Shown here: piece by piece, positions 7,834 to 17,300 of the stretch
How the letters are laid out: the number at the start of each line of letters is the position of its first letter
Numbering within the stretch: position 1 is the stretch's first letter
Source of the DNA: Kitasatospora sp044457565
GTDB taxonomy: Bacteria; Actinomycetota; Actinomycetes; Streptomycetales; Streptomycetaceae
DNA: 64,000 nucleotides
Assembly: GCF_044457565.1 (NCBI RefSeq)
Contig: NZ_JBITGZ010000010.1
Span: forward strand, 62,001-126,000
Direction of reading: 5' to 3'
The notes under the pieces: generated by a model
What the model was told of the DNA's origin: nothing
Seen by the model: the letters and a program-made list of their open reading frames with translations, nothing else
The model's database searches: none
Made by a program: the position numbers and the translations under genes

Positions 7834-9335
7834 GACCGGTTCTCCTTGGTGGTGGCGGTGAACTTGCTTGCCGTGAACGAAGGTTGGCCGGCGCCAGGTT
7901 GGTCGGCAGCGTCCGGCCGGTGGGGCGGTGGCGGCCTGCGGGCCAGCAGCGGAGTCAGCGCGGCACCTGCGGCGGCGACCGCGGCCGAGACGAGGAACGC
8001 GGCCCGGTAGCCCCCGGTGAGGGCCGCCTCGTGGGAGTGGCCTGCCGCGAGGGTGGCCGTCCGGGAGGCCGCGAGGGTGCCGAGTACGGCCAGCCCGACG
8101 GCTCCGCCGAGCTGCCTGGTGGTATTGACCAGGCCGCTGGCGAGCCCCGCGTCGACAGCCGGCACGCCGGCGACCGCGGCCGCGGTGAGCTGGACGAAGG
8201 CGATCCCGAGGCCCAGGCCGATGAGGACGGTGGGGCCGAGCACGTCGCCGGCGAAGGTTCCGTGCGGGGAGATGCCGGCCAGCCACACCAGTCCGGCGGC
8301 GAGTGCCGCCAGGCCTGCGGCGAGCGCCGGGGACGCTCCGAGTCGGCGGGCGAGCCTCGGGGCGAGCGCCGAGCCCAGCATGTTCGCCGCCGCGAGCGGG
8401 AGTTGGGACACTCCGGCCCGCAACGGCCCGTCGCCGAGCACCTGCTGCTGATAGAGCGGCAGGAAGTAGAACAGGCCGACCCACACCGCGCCGAGCAGCG
8501 CCATCACGAGGTTGGCGGGTGCGACCGAGCCCGCGCCCAGCAGGCGGGGTGGCAGCAGCGGCGCCGGGTGCCTGCGCTCCGCGGCCAGGAAGAGCGCCAG
8601 CAGGACGCCCGCCACCGGCCAGGCGGCCAGCACCCACGGGTCGGTCCAGCCATCGTGCCCGGCCGTGGTCAGACCGTGGACCAGGACGACCAGGGCCGTC
8701 GTGACGGTGACCGCGCCGACGAGATCGAGGCCCTTCAGGCCGTGGCGGTCCGAGGCTGACGCGGGGACGAGGAACGGAGCCGCGACCAGGACCGCCGCCG
8801 CACCGAGCGCGCTCGTCCAGAACACCGACTGCCAGCCCAGGCTCTCGGTGAGTACGCCGCCCAGCAGAACGCCGGCCGCGCCGCCGGCGCCCGACACGGC
8901 ACCCCACACCCCCAGCGCCCGGCCGCGCCGCGGCCCCGGCGGGAACACCTGCATGACCAGCGCGAGGGAGGCGGGAGCGATCGCGGCGGCCCCGGCGCCC
9001 TGTACGGCCCGGGCCACGACCAGCTCAGCCGGCGTGGTGGACAGCGCCGCGAGCACTGCGGCGACCACGAAGACCGTCAGGCCGGCGATCAGCACCCGGC
9101 GCCGTCCCACGAGGTCGGCGAGCCGCCCGCCGAGCAGCAGCAGCGCCCCGAAGGCCAGACCGTACGCGTTGATCACCCAGGTCATACCGGCGCCGGAGAG
9201 CCCCACCTGGTCACGGATCGCCGGCAGGGCGACGTTGACGACGGAGGTGCTGAGCACCACCACGAACTGCGCGGCCGCCAGGACGGCCAGCACAGCGGCG
9301 GGCCGGGCGGCGGTGCCGCCCTGGATCTCGGACAA
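7830..9335 (-). CDS. MFS transporter, DHA2 (EmrB/QacA-like) drug efflux
   Basis: A 501-residue major-facilitator pump with many hydrophobic helices. Visible family motifs: first helix VLAVLAAAQFVVVLSTSVVNVALPAI, motif A GGRLADLVGRRRVL, and motif C-like GAVSGAGGAAGVLLGG. The EmrB/QacA (14-TM) type exports drugs or small metabolites using proton motive force. It starts at a TTG (9335): AGGAG at 9341-9345 is at ideal distance, and no ATG fits better. An operator-like sequence (9346-9365) lies just upstream and resembles the site before the adjacent tetR. Confidence 0.88.
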   Translation of the reverse strand: MSEIQGGTAARPAAVLAVLAAAQFVVVLSTSVVNVALPAIRDQVGLSGAGMTWVINAYGLAFGALLLLGGRLADLVGRRRVLIAGLTVFVVAAVLAALSTTPAELVVARAVQGAGAAAIAPASLALVMQVFPPGPRRGRALGVWGAVSGAGGAAGVLLGGVLTESLGWQSVFWTSALGAAAVLVAAPFLVPASASDRHGLKGLDLVGAVTVTTALVVLVHGLTTAGHDGWTDPWVLAAWPVAGVLLALFLAAERRHPAPLLPPRLLGAGSVAPANLVMALLGAVWVGLFYFLPLYQQQVLGDGPLRAGVSQLPLAAANMLGSALAPRLARRLGASPALAAGLAALAAGLVWLAGISPHGTFAGDVLGPTVLIGLGLGIAFVQLTAAAVAGVPAVDAGLASGLVNTTRQLGGAVGLAVLGTLAASRTATLAAGHSHEAALTGGYRAAFLVSAAVAAAGAALTPLLARRPPPPHRPDAADQPGAGQPSFTASKFTATTKENRS

Positions 9336-9345
9336 GAGAACTCCT

Positions 9346-9365
9346 ATGTGTGGTCACCCACTCAC
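9346..9365. promoter_or_regulatory. Putative TetR operator upstream of the MFS gene
   Basis: Read on the minus strand the site is GTGAGTGGGTGACCACACAT. It shares GTGAGTGG, an internal TGA and a terminal CACAT with the site at the tetR start (10103-10124). It lies immediately before the pump's ribosome-binding site. Inferred from the shared pattern only. Confidence 0.5.
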
Positions 9366-9536
9366 TAGCGGGACCGAAAGCGAGGCCCGTTGACCCTTGA
9401 TCAGTGGCCGCCCATCCACCCACAGAGCATGTGTGATTGATCGCTCACTTTCACCCCCCACAGGAAGGCCACCCTCTGCCACGAGGGGGCCGCCAGCGGC
9501 GGGGGCCACGGCAAGCGGACGCGCCTGCGGCGGCCG

Positions 9537-10103
9537 TCAGTAGTGCCGGATGCCCGCCGCGAGCGTGCGGGTCCAGGGGGCGTCCACCGCGGTGGCGTCC
9601 ATCGCCACCAGCAGATGGCAGAGCATGCCGACGGCGAAGAACTCCTGCACCTGCCGGTCGTCACCGCCCGAGGCCCCGCGCACGTACTCCACCAGGCGGG
9701 CATATCCGGCCCGCATGGCATCACGCACCGCCGGCTCCGAGACGGCGGCGGCCTGCGCATGCATCTGCACCAGCATCAGGTCGTTGTCGCTGATCAGCCG
9801 GGCATACGCGTCCCCCATCGCGGAGAGCACCGCCTCGGGTGAGCCGCTCTTGGCCTCCGCCGCGCCGACCTCCAGGCTCGCCCTGACCCGGACCAGGCAG
9901 TGCTCGACGACGGCGACGAACAGGGACTCCTTGCTGGGAAAGAGCCGGTAGACATACGCCTGCGAGATGCCGGCCGCCTTGGCCACCTCGGTCGTGGTGG
10001 TGCCGAAGTACCCCCGCGCCGCGAACGCTCCGATCGCGGTGCGCAGCACCGTGTCGCGGCGCTCCTCGGCGGTGGACAGCTGGCGTCGGCGTTCCGTTTG
10101 CAT
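9537..10103 (-). CDS. TetR-family regulator of the adjacent MFS pump
   Basis: A 188-residue TetR repressor. The DNA-binding domain spans about residues 12-60 (TVLRTAIGAFAARGYFGTTTTEVAKAAGISQAYVYRLFPSKESLF), followed by an all-helical ligand-binding half. It lies upstream of, and in the same direction as, the MFS-SRPBCC-carotenoid oxygenase genes, 201 bp apart. ATG 10103 is chosen; a TTG at 10115 would add four residues but lies inside the palindrome. No clear ribosome-binding site is visible, so the transcript may be leaderless. Autoregulation is suggested by the inverted repeat at the start. Confidence 0.87.
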   Translation of the reverse strand: MQTERRRQLSTAEERRDTVLRTAIGAFAARGYFGTTTTEVAKAAGISQAYVYRLFPSKESLFVAVVEHCLVRVRASLEVGAAEAKSGSPEAVLSAMGDAYARLISDNDLMLVQMHAQAAAVSEPAVRDAMRAGYARLVEYVRGASGGDDRQVQEFFAVGMLCHLLVAMDATAVDAPWTRTLAAGIRHY

Positions 10104-10124
10104 GTGAGTACTCAACCACTCACA
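10103..10124. promoter_or_regulatory. Perfect inverted repeat (putative TetR operator) at the tetR start
   Basis: TGTGAGT (10103-10109) and ACTCACA (10118-10124) are exact reverse complements around an 8-nt spacer. The site overlaps the tetR start codon and has a similar site before the MFS gene. It is an excellent autoregulatory operator candidate. Confidence 0.6.
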
Positions 10125-10133
10125 CTTTTCGGT

Positions 10134-10189
10134 GTCAACCGCTCAACCGCTCAACCGCTCAACCGCTCAACCACTCCACCGCTCGACCC
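10134..10189. repeat. 8-bp minisatellite (CTCAACCG unit)
   Basis: Seven units of 8 bp: GTCAACCG, three perfect CTCAACCG, then CTCAACCA, CTCCACCG and CTCGACCC. It lies just upstream of the tetR start. The unit variant CTCAACCA also occurs inside the tetR operator (10111-10118). Confidence 0.9.
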
Positions 10190-10215
10190 TTCACCCGCCG
10201 ACAGCGACATACCGG

Positions 10216-10954
10216 TCACTTCGCCGTGCCGGCCTGCATCCGCAGACGCTGTCGGCAGACGGCCGCGTCGGTGTGCCGGCGCAGCGCCCGGTCGATGACG
10301 GCGCCGCGCTGGTTCTGCAGGACGCGCTGCCACAGGCGGGCGGGCTCGACCTCGGGAATGAGGACGGTGACGCGGTCGTAGGCGTGCTCGGCGCCGAGCT
10401 CGTTGACGAAGCCGGCGAGCGGTTGGCCGATACGTCGGTGGGCATCGGGGATCTCGATCAGCGGGACGCCGGGCCGCCACAGCTCCCAGTCGCGGCGCAG
10501 CGCCTCGGCGGCCTGCCGGTCCTTGGTGTCGGGATCGGCGTGGACGACGGTGACGGCGAGGACCTCGTCCCCGAGTGAGACGGCGGCGGAGAGGGCGTCG
10601 CGGGTGAGCCGCGTGATGGCGTGCACCGGACGATCACCAGGGAGCGCCGGCGGGTGACCGGGCCCGGTATGCGGCCCAGCTCCAGCCGGGCGCCGATCCC
10701 GGCGTAGGTGTGGTGGATCAGTTCGAAGAGGGCGACGAGCAGCGGCAGCGCGAGGCAGATGCCCCAGGAGCCCTCGGTGAACTTGGTGCCGGTGACGACC
10801 AGGGTGGCGACACCGGTGAGGAGTGCGCCGAAGCCGTTGAGAGTGCTTTGCCTCGCCAGTGGGGGCCGCGTTCCTGTCGCCAGTGCCGGACCATGCCGAT
10901 CTGGCAGATGGTGAAGCCCACGAAGACCCCGATGGCGAAGAGCGGGACGAGGCA
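10216..10954 (-). pseudogene. Remnant of an APC-superfamily amino acid permease (C-terminal part, two frameshifts)
   Basis: Three minus-strand frames together rebuild one C-terminal permease region. About 10954-10842 encodes LVPLFAIGVFVGFTICQIGMVRHW with the end HWRGKAL. After a shift near 10842 the next frame gives LNGFGALLTGVATLVVTGTKF and more helices to ...RRRSLVIV. After a second shift near 10630 the last frame gives VHAITRLTRDALSAAVSLGDEVLAVTV, a cytosolic tail of the type seen on long actinobacterial APC permeases, ending at TGA 10216. The N-terminal transmembrane half is absent. Two frameshifts and a missing N-terminus make it non-functional unless the shifts are assembly errors. Confidence 0.75.
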
Positions 10955-11384
10955 ACACCCTGACGCGCGCGTCGCACGCCCTGACGCATCCTTGACGCCC
11001 GGCGGAGGGCCGCCCCGAGCCGCCACGCCGGCGGCCGGCCCGCCCGGTCGGCCGCGGGGGCGACGCCGGTCCGCGCCGGTGCGGACCCGAACCACACATC
11101 GTGGATGAACCCCGGCGGGCACCGGACACGTCCTTTCCCATAGCCGCGCGAGCAATCACAAGCCGCACAACCACCATTCATCCTCCGGTTGTCCGACCGG
11201 CAATGGTTCGGACGCACCCTAGCTGTTCGGATGCGCACCGGGCTTTACGAGATTCAGCTCTTCCCGCCACGGCCGGCCGATCCGCGCATCCACGATCAGG
11301 CATTCGCGAAGCGTGATCCGACGATTCGTCAGCATACGTACATGCCATTGACACCGATTCCGCAATTTCCGTGGGAGGACCGCA

Positions 11385-14111
11385 GTGCATCATCGTTCCC
11401 GCAGGCCCAAGGCGCTCGGCATCGGCATGACCGTCGCCCTGAGCCTGGCCCTGGCCGCGCCGGCCGCCCTGGCCGAACCGGCCGCCGACCCCGATCCCGT
11501 ACCCGGCCTGGTGGCCGGCCAGGACACCGCCACCCCGCAACTGGTCACCGGCCTCGCCGAGCCGGCCCCCGGCAGCCCCGCCCCCGCCGCCCTGGCCTAC
11601 CTCGCGGCCCACCCGGACCGGTACCGGATCGATCCCGGGGAGCTGACCGAGATCGCGGCCGAGCGCACCGCCGACGGCCGGCACACCGTCAGGTTCCAGC
11701 AGCACCACGGCGGTATACCGGTGCTCGGCGCGCAGTACCTGGTCCACCTCACCGGCGACGGCGCCGAGCAGCGGGTCGAGTCGGTCGGCGGCAAGTACTT
11801 CACCGGCCTCACCGCGCCGACCACCCCCGGCGTACCGGCCGCGATCCTGCGCGACGTGGCGCTCGGCTCGCTCAAGGACCCGCGCGCCAGGGCCGGGGCC
11901 ACCGCCGAGGACCGCGGCCCGGTGGTCCTGCCCGGCGGCACCGGCCGGCTGGCCCAGCACTTCACCGTGTACGGCACCGACCCGGCCACCGGCGGCCGAC
12001 TGGTCCGCGAGGTCTACGTGGACGCCACCGTCGGCGTGATCGCCCTCGCCCACGACGCCCGCGCCCCGTACACGGCCGGCGGCACCACCCGCGCCGAGGC
12101 CGGCGCCACCGCCGAACCCGCCACCGGCACCGCGCCGGACGCCTTCGGCCGCTCCGCCAAGGTGAACATCGGCCACCTCCCGGACGGGAGTTACCAGCTC
12201 ACCGACCTCACCCGGCGCGCCACCATCGCCACCTACGACGCGGCGGGGCGTGACTACAACGACTTCAACGGCGGCATACCCGCCGACATCCTCCCGGCCC
12301 GCTCCGCCGGCCCGGACTTCCCGGCCGCCACCGGCAGCACCGGCGCCACCGACGCCCACCTCAACGCCGCCATCGTGTACGACTTCTACCGCGACCGGCT
12401 CGGCCGGGAGGGCCTGGACGGCAAGGCCGGCCCGATCGTCTCGGTGGTCAACGTGACCAGTGACGGCGAGCCCTTCCCGAACGCCTTCTGGAACGGGAAG
12501 CAGATGGTCTACGGCGGTGGCCCCGAGTACCAGCCGTTCTCCGTCGCGCTCGACGTGGCCGGGCACGAGATGACCCACGCCGTCATCGAGCACACCGCCG
12601 CCCTGGCCAACCTCGGCCAGTCCGGAGCGATGGACGAGGCGCTGGCCGACTACTTCGGCAATGCCATCGAGGTGACCGCCCGTGGCCTGTCGATGAGCGA
12701 CCCGAAGGCCGCGCTGCTCGGCGAGAGCCTGTGCCGTACCGGCACCCCGGAGGCCTGCGCGAACCGCCGGCTGGACGGCCACCGCAGCACCGTGAACGAC
12801 TACCTCGGCGCGGGGGCCGGGCTCGACGGCGGCGGGGTGCACCTCAACTCCACGATCTTCAGCGGTGCGTTGTGGGACATCCGGGGCAGCCTGGACCCGC
12901 TCACCGCGGACCGGCTGGTCTACCGCGCGCTGGCCGACTACCTCACCCCGCTGGACGACTTCGTGGCCGGGCGCGACGCGGTACTCGCCGCCGGCCGGGC
13001 GCTCAAGCTGAACCGGGCCCAACTCCGCTCGGTGGCCGCGGCGTTCGACGCACACGGGATCCGGGCCGGCTGGCAGAACCGGCTCGGTGTGGACAGCCGT
13101 CCGCTGCTGCGCGACGTCTCCTCCCCCGTCGCGCCGGTCGCCGCGGACGGCCGCTGGGTGATGAGCGACAACGACCCGGGCACCAAGAAGCCGGCCGCGC
13201 TGTACACCGGCTCCACCACCAGCCCCGACACCCCGACCCGGCTCAGCCCGGATGACGGCCGCGTGCACGGCTGGGCCGCCACCGACGGCAGGTCCGCCGT
13301 GTGGCTGGCCATCGGCCCCGACGCCCAGGGCAAGTGGGGGATGGAGGTGCTGACCCGCTCGCTGTCCGGCGGGCCGGTCCGCAGCCTGTTCCACTCCGCG
13401 GCCCAACAGCCCGGTGAGGTCCAGATCTCCGGCAACGACATCGCCTTCCAGGTGACCGACTCCGCCACCGGCCGGACCCGGGTCCAGCTCTCCCACGACG
13501 GCGCCCCGGCGGTGGAACTCCCGCTGCCCGACGGCCACACCCTGTCGGGCCTCACCCTCAAGGACGCGACCCTGGGCTGGTCCGAGTCCTGGACGGCCGG
13601 GCAGGATCTCGTCTTCGCTCCGACGGTCTACTCGATCCCCACCGGCAAGGTCACCGCGCAGTACGTCGCGGACGCGCCGAACGGCGGCAGCCGGCCGGTG
13701 GCCCAGTCCACCCTGCTCGCGGGCGGACGGCTGCTCTGGGTGGAGGTGCCCGGTGACCGGACCGAGCGGAGCTCGATCCGCTCCGGCGCCCTGGACGGCT
13801 CCGGCGTCACCGACGTGCTGTCCGGCACCTCGCCGTACGCCCCGCCGCGCAGCACCATCAGCATCACCGCCTCCGACCGGGCCGTCACCTACGGGGTGCT
13901 GGGCAGCAAGCCCGCCGGCGGCTGGTCCAACGCCGCGCTGCCCAAGCTCTGGCAGATCCCGATCACCGGTGGCACCCCCGAGCGGCTGTCCTGCAACCGG
14001 GGCGGCCAGTACCTGCCCGCGGCCGACCAGGGCACCCGGGTGATCTGGCTGGACGCCACCGCCGGCCGCACCGACCTGGTGGTCCGCAACCGCCCGGTGG
14101 GCTCCTGCTGA
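11385..14111 (+). CDS. Secreted M4 (thermolysin-like) metallopeptidase with C-terminal propeller-like region
   Basis: A 908-residue preproprotease. The signal peptide is about residues 1-30 (ALGIGMTVALSLALAAPAALA). An FTP-type propeptide follows (HTVRFQQHHGGIPVLGAQYLVHL). The catalytic domain has H394-E-M-T-H398, with Glu418 24 residues after the first His, the spacing of the thermolysin zinc ligands. The second catalytic His region is GGGVHLNSTIFSGALW. From about residue 580 to the end, repeated beta-hairpin blades (SDNDPGTKKPAALYTG and similar) suggest a TolB-like propeller, unusual for M4 enzymes. The GTG start has GGGAGGA 5 nt upstream. Extracellular; protein degradation. A very strong terminator follows. 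Confidence 0.9.
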   Translation: MHHRSRRPKALGIGMTVALSLALAAPAALAEPAADPDPVPGLVAGQDTATPQLVTGLAEPAPGSPAPAALAYLAAHPDRYRIDPGELTEIAAERTADGRHTVRFQQHHGGIPVLGAQYLVHLTGDGAEQRVESVGGKYFTGLTAPTTPGVPAAILRDVALGSLKDPRARAGATAEDRGPVVLPGGTGRLAQHFTVYGTDPATGGRLVREVYVDATVGVIALAHDARAPYTAGGTTRAEAGATAEPATGTAPDAFGRSAKVNIGHLPDGSYQLTDLTRRATIATYDAAGRDYNDFNGGIPADILPARSAGPDFPAATGSTGATDAHLNAAIVYDFYRDRLGREGLDGKAGPIVSVVNVTSDGEPFPNAFWNGKQMVYGGGPEYQPFSVALDVAGHEMTHAVIEHTAALANLGQSGAMDEALADYFGNAIEVTARGLSMSDPKAALLGESLCRTGTPEACANRRLDGHRSTVNDYLGAGAGLDGGGVHLNSTIFSGALWDIRGSLDPLTADRLVYRALADYLTPLDDFVAGRDAVLAAGRALKLNRAQLRSVAAAFDAHGIRAGWQNRLGVDSRPLLRDVSSPVAPVAADGRWVMSDNDPGTKKPAALYTGSTTSPDTPTRLSPDDGRVHGWAATDGRSAVWLAIGPDAQGKWGMEVLTRSLSGGPVRSLFHSAAQQPGEVQISGNDIAFQVTDSATGRTRVQLSHDGAPAVELPLPDGHTLSGLTLKDATLGWSESWTAGQDLVFAPTVYSIPTGKVTAQYVADAPNGGSRPVAQSTLLAGGRLLWVEVPGDRTERSSIRSGALDGSGVTDVLSGTSPYAPPRSTISITASDRAVTYGVLGSKPAGGWSNAALPKLWQIPITGGTPERLSCNRGGQYLPAADQGTRVIWLDATAGRTDLVVRNRPVGSC

Positions 14112-14127
14112 CCGTCCTGCCGGCTCA

Positions 14128-14170
14128 CGGCCCGGCCGGCCACCGCACCCCGCGGTGGCCGGCCGGGCCG
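14128..14170. terminator. Strong rho-independent-type hairpin after the M4 protease
   Basis: A perfect 19-bp stem (14128-14146 with 14152-14170), almost all G/C, closed by a 5-nt loop (acccc), beginning 16 bp after the protease stop. No U-tract follows, as is common in streptomycete terminators. Confidence 0.85.
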
Positions 14171-14391
14171 CGGCGGTGTGCGCGGGTGGCCGTCACCTTC
14201 TGCTGCGGGATCAGCGGTGGGCGCGTCCCGCGTCAGCCGGCCGGCGCGTCGGTGCCGGCCGCGGGTGCGCAAGCGGGGCGCCGGGGGTCAGCACCGGTAC
14301 GGATCCCCACTGCCCGAGACGTAGCCATCACAGAATCGGCTGAGGGAAGTGCCTTCGCCGGGCTAGGTTCTCGGGCAGGGGGGTGGCCAGG

Positions 14392-17300
14392 ATGGCGCTG
14401 GAGTTCGGCTTGCTCGGCAGCATCGAGGCATGGAGCGGCGATCAGCCGATCGATGTGGGTCCGGTGCGGCAGCGGTGCGTGTTGGGGGTGCTGCTGGTCG
14501 ACGCCAATCGGGCGGTCTCCGTTGATCAGTTGATCGACCGGGTCTGGGGGGATCATCCTCCGCAACGCGCCCAGGTGTCGCTCTACAGCTACCTGTCCCG
14601 GCTTCGTCGAGCCTTGGCGGGGCCCTCCGACGGTGTCGGCGGCATCGAACGCCGCTCAGGCGGCTACGTCCTCGATGTCGATCCGTCCGCCGTGGACCTG
14701 CACCGCTTCCGACGCCTGGTCACCCGAGCCCGAGCGGTGGACGACCGCCAGGCCGCGGCCCTGCTGGAGCAGGCCCTGGGACTGTGGCGCGGAGAGGCGC
14801 TCGCCGGGCTGGACACCCCCTGGGTGGGCGAACTGCGCGACACCCTTCGTCAGGAACGTCTGACGGTGGAGCTGGACCATGCCGACATCCGGCTCCGCCA
14901 CGGCGGCCACGCACAGGTACTCGCCGAACTGCTAGCCCGGGCCGAGGCCCACCCGCTGGACGAGCGCCTGGCAGGGCAGCTGATGCTGGCGCTCTATCGC
15001 AGCGGGCGCGCCGCCGACGCCCTGACGCACTACGAGGCGATTCGGCGCCAGTTGGCGCAGGAGCTGGGCGCCGACCCCACCCCGGCCCTGCAAGCGCTGT
15101 ACCAGCAGATCCTGGTCGGTGACCCGGTACTCACCCTCACCGAGCAGGTCGGCACCGCGCCGGTGCAACCCGCGTCGACGCAGGCCGTCCCGCGTCAACT
15201 CCCCGCGCCCCCGCCCGGCTTCATCGGCCGCACCTGCGAGCTGACCCGACTCGACCGGTTCCTGGACGCCGATGCCCAGCAGGGCGGCTCGGTGGCGATA
15301 GCCGCGATCAGCGGAGCCGGGGGCATCGGCAAGACCTGGCTGGCGCTGCGCTGGGGCCACACGCATCTGGCGCTGTTTCCCGACGGCCAGTTGTTCGCCA
15401 ACCTGCGTGGCTACGACCCCACGGGTCAACCGGTGGCACCTCAGGTGGTCATCCGGGCCTTCCTCAACGCGCTCGGTGTGCCGGCGGCGGCGGTCCCGGC
15501 GGACCCGGACGCCCAGGCGGGGCTGTACCGGTCGCTGGTCGCCGACCGGCGGATGCTGATCATGCTGGACAACGCCCGCGACAGCAACCAGGTGATCCCG
15601 CTACTGCCCGGCAGCCCCGCGTGTACGGTCCTGGTCACCAGCCGGGACCGTCTCGGTGGTCTGACCACCACTCATGGTGCCCAGTACCTGGCCCTGGACG
15701 GGCTGACCGAAGCCGAGGGCCGCCAGGTACTCGCTCGCGCCCTCGGATCCGAGCGGCTCGCGGCCGAACCGCAGGCTGCGGCCGCCCTGCTGCAACGGTG
15801 CGCCAACCTGCCGCTGGCGCTGGGGGTCGTGGCCGCCCGTGCGGCCACCCACCCCGGGTTCCCCCTTGCCGTGCTCGCGGCGGAACTCGACGAGGCCGCC
15901 ACCAGGCTGGACGCGCTGACCACGGGAGACCTCGCCGCCGATCTGCGGGGCGTCTTCGAGACGTCCTACCGGGCCCTCGACGTCCAGGCGGCCCGCGTCT
16001 TCGCCCTCATGGGGCTGGCACCAGGACCGGACAGCAGCCTCGCCGCCATCGCCGGCCTCGCCGCCCTTCCGATCCCCCGCACCCGGGCCCTGCTCCAGCT
16101 CCTGGAGAACGCCCACCTGGTGCAGCAACCCACGCCGGGCCGCTATCGCATGCACGACCTGATCCGCCTCTACGCGGCAGAACTGGCGGCCGAACGGACC
16201 TCCGCCGCCGAGCGGACCACCGCCACCGAGCGGCTGTACCAGTGGTACTCGGCCACGCTCGCGGCCGCCGTGGGCATGGTGGACCATCTGATGGCCTCCC
16301 CCGCCGACCAGGTCGAGGAGTTGCCGCCCCATGTCCTGTCCTTCCAGGACAGGGAGACCGCGTGGTCCTGGCTGGACGACGAGTACGCCAGCCTGCTGGC
16401 CCTGATCCAGCTGGCCGCGGCGGAGCAGCAGCACGGCCGGGTCGTCGCACTGGCCCTGGGCATGCGGCGCCTGTTCCTCCTGGGCCGGCGCACCGAGGAC
16501 TGGATAGACGTCTACAAGATCGCGGCCGAGCGCGCCCACCGGACCACAGATCTCCCCGCCGAAGCGGATCTCGTGGGGAACCTGGCGATCGCCCACTGCC
16601 TCGTGGGAAGGACGGCGGACAGCCTGCCCTACTACGAGCAGGCCATGGCGTTGTACCAAAGGCTGGGTGATGACATCGGGATCGCCGGCGTGGCCGGTAA
16701 TCTCGGCAACGCGCACTACCTGCTGGGGCATTACACCGATGCCGCCCGGTGCTTCGAACAGGCACTGGCCGCCTTTCGCCGCCGGGCGGACGCGCGCGGT
16801 GAGGCCAACGCCCTCAACAGCCTCGGCCGGCTGGCCACTCTCCTGGGCAGGACGGAGCAGGCCCAGCGCCGACTGGACCAGGCGCTGGAGATCTTCAGGG
16901 ACCTCCGGGACCTGCACGGCGTCGCCCACGCCCTGGTCAACACCGGTGTGGTGCGCGGGCGGGCCGCCCAGTGGGACCGGGCCGCCGCCTGCCATCGGGA
17001 GGCGCTCACGCTCTTCCGCGAGTTCAGGGACCGGGCAGGCGAGGCCGAGGCGCTCAGCAAGCTGGCCACGGCCCAGGCCCAGGCCCAGGACGGCGTCGAC
17101 CGCGACGCAGGCATGGCAGCCCTGGCGCTGCACGAGGACGCACTGACGATCGCCCGAGCCGTCGCAGACCCCGACCTGCAGGCCGAGATCTGCAACGACC
17201 GGGGCGAGACGGCGCTCCTGCTCGGTGACCCGCGCGCCGCAGCCCGCAGCCACCAGAGCGCCCTGCACCCCGGAAGCAGCGACCGCCGTGAGCGGGCCCG

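Noticed and set aside
5878..8010. A 710-codon plus-strand frame opposite the carotenoid oxygenase and SRPBCC genes
   Set aside because: No recognisable domains; both minus-strand genes have family motifs and ribosome-binding sites.
10134..10189. CRISPR array
   Set aside because: Units are 8 bp, contiguous and without unique spacers; no cas genes nearby. The same applies to 29141-29188.
11178..13538. A 786-codon minus-strand open frame opposite the M4 protease
   Set aside because: Gly/Val/Arg-rich low-complexity translation with no family motif; a shadow of the GC-biased third positions of the real plus-strand protease gene.
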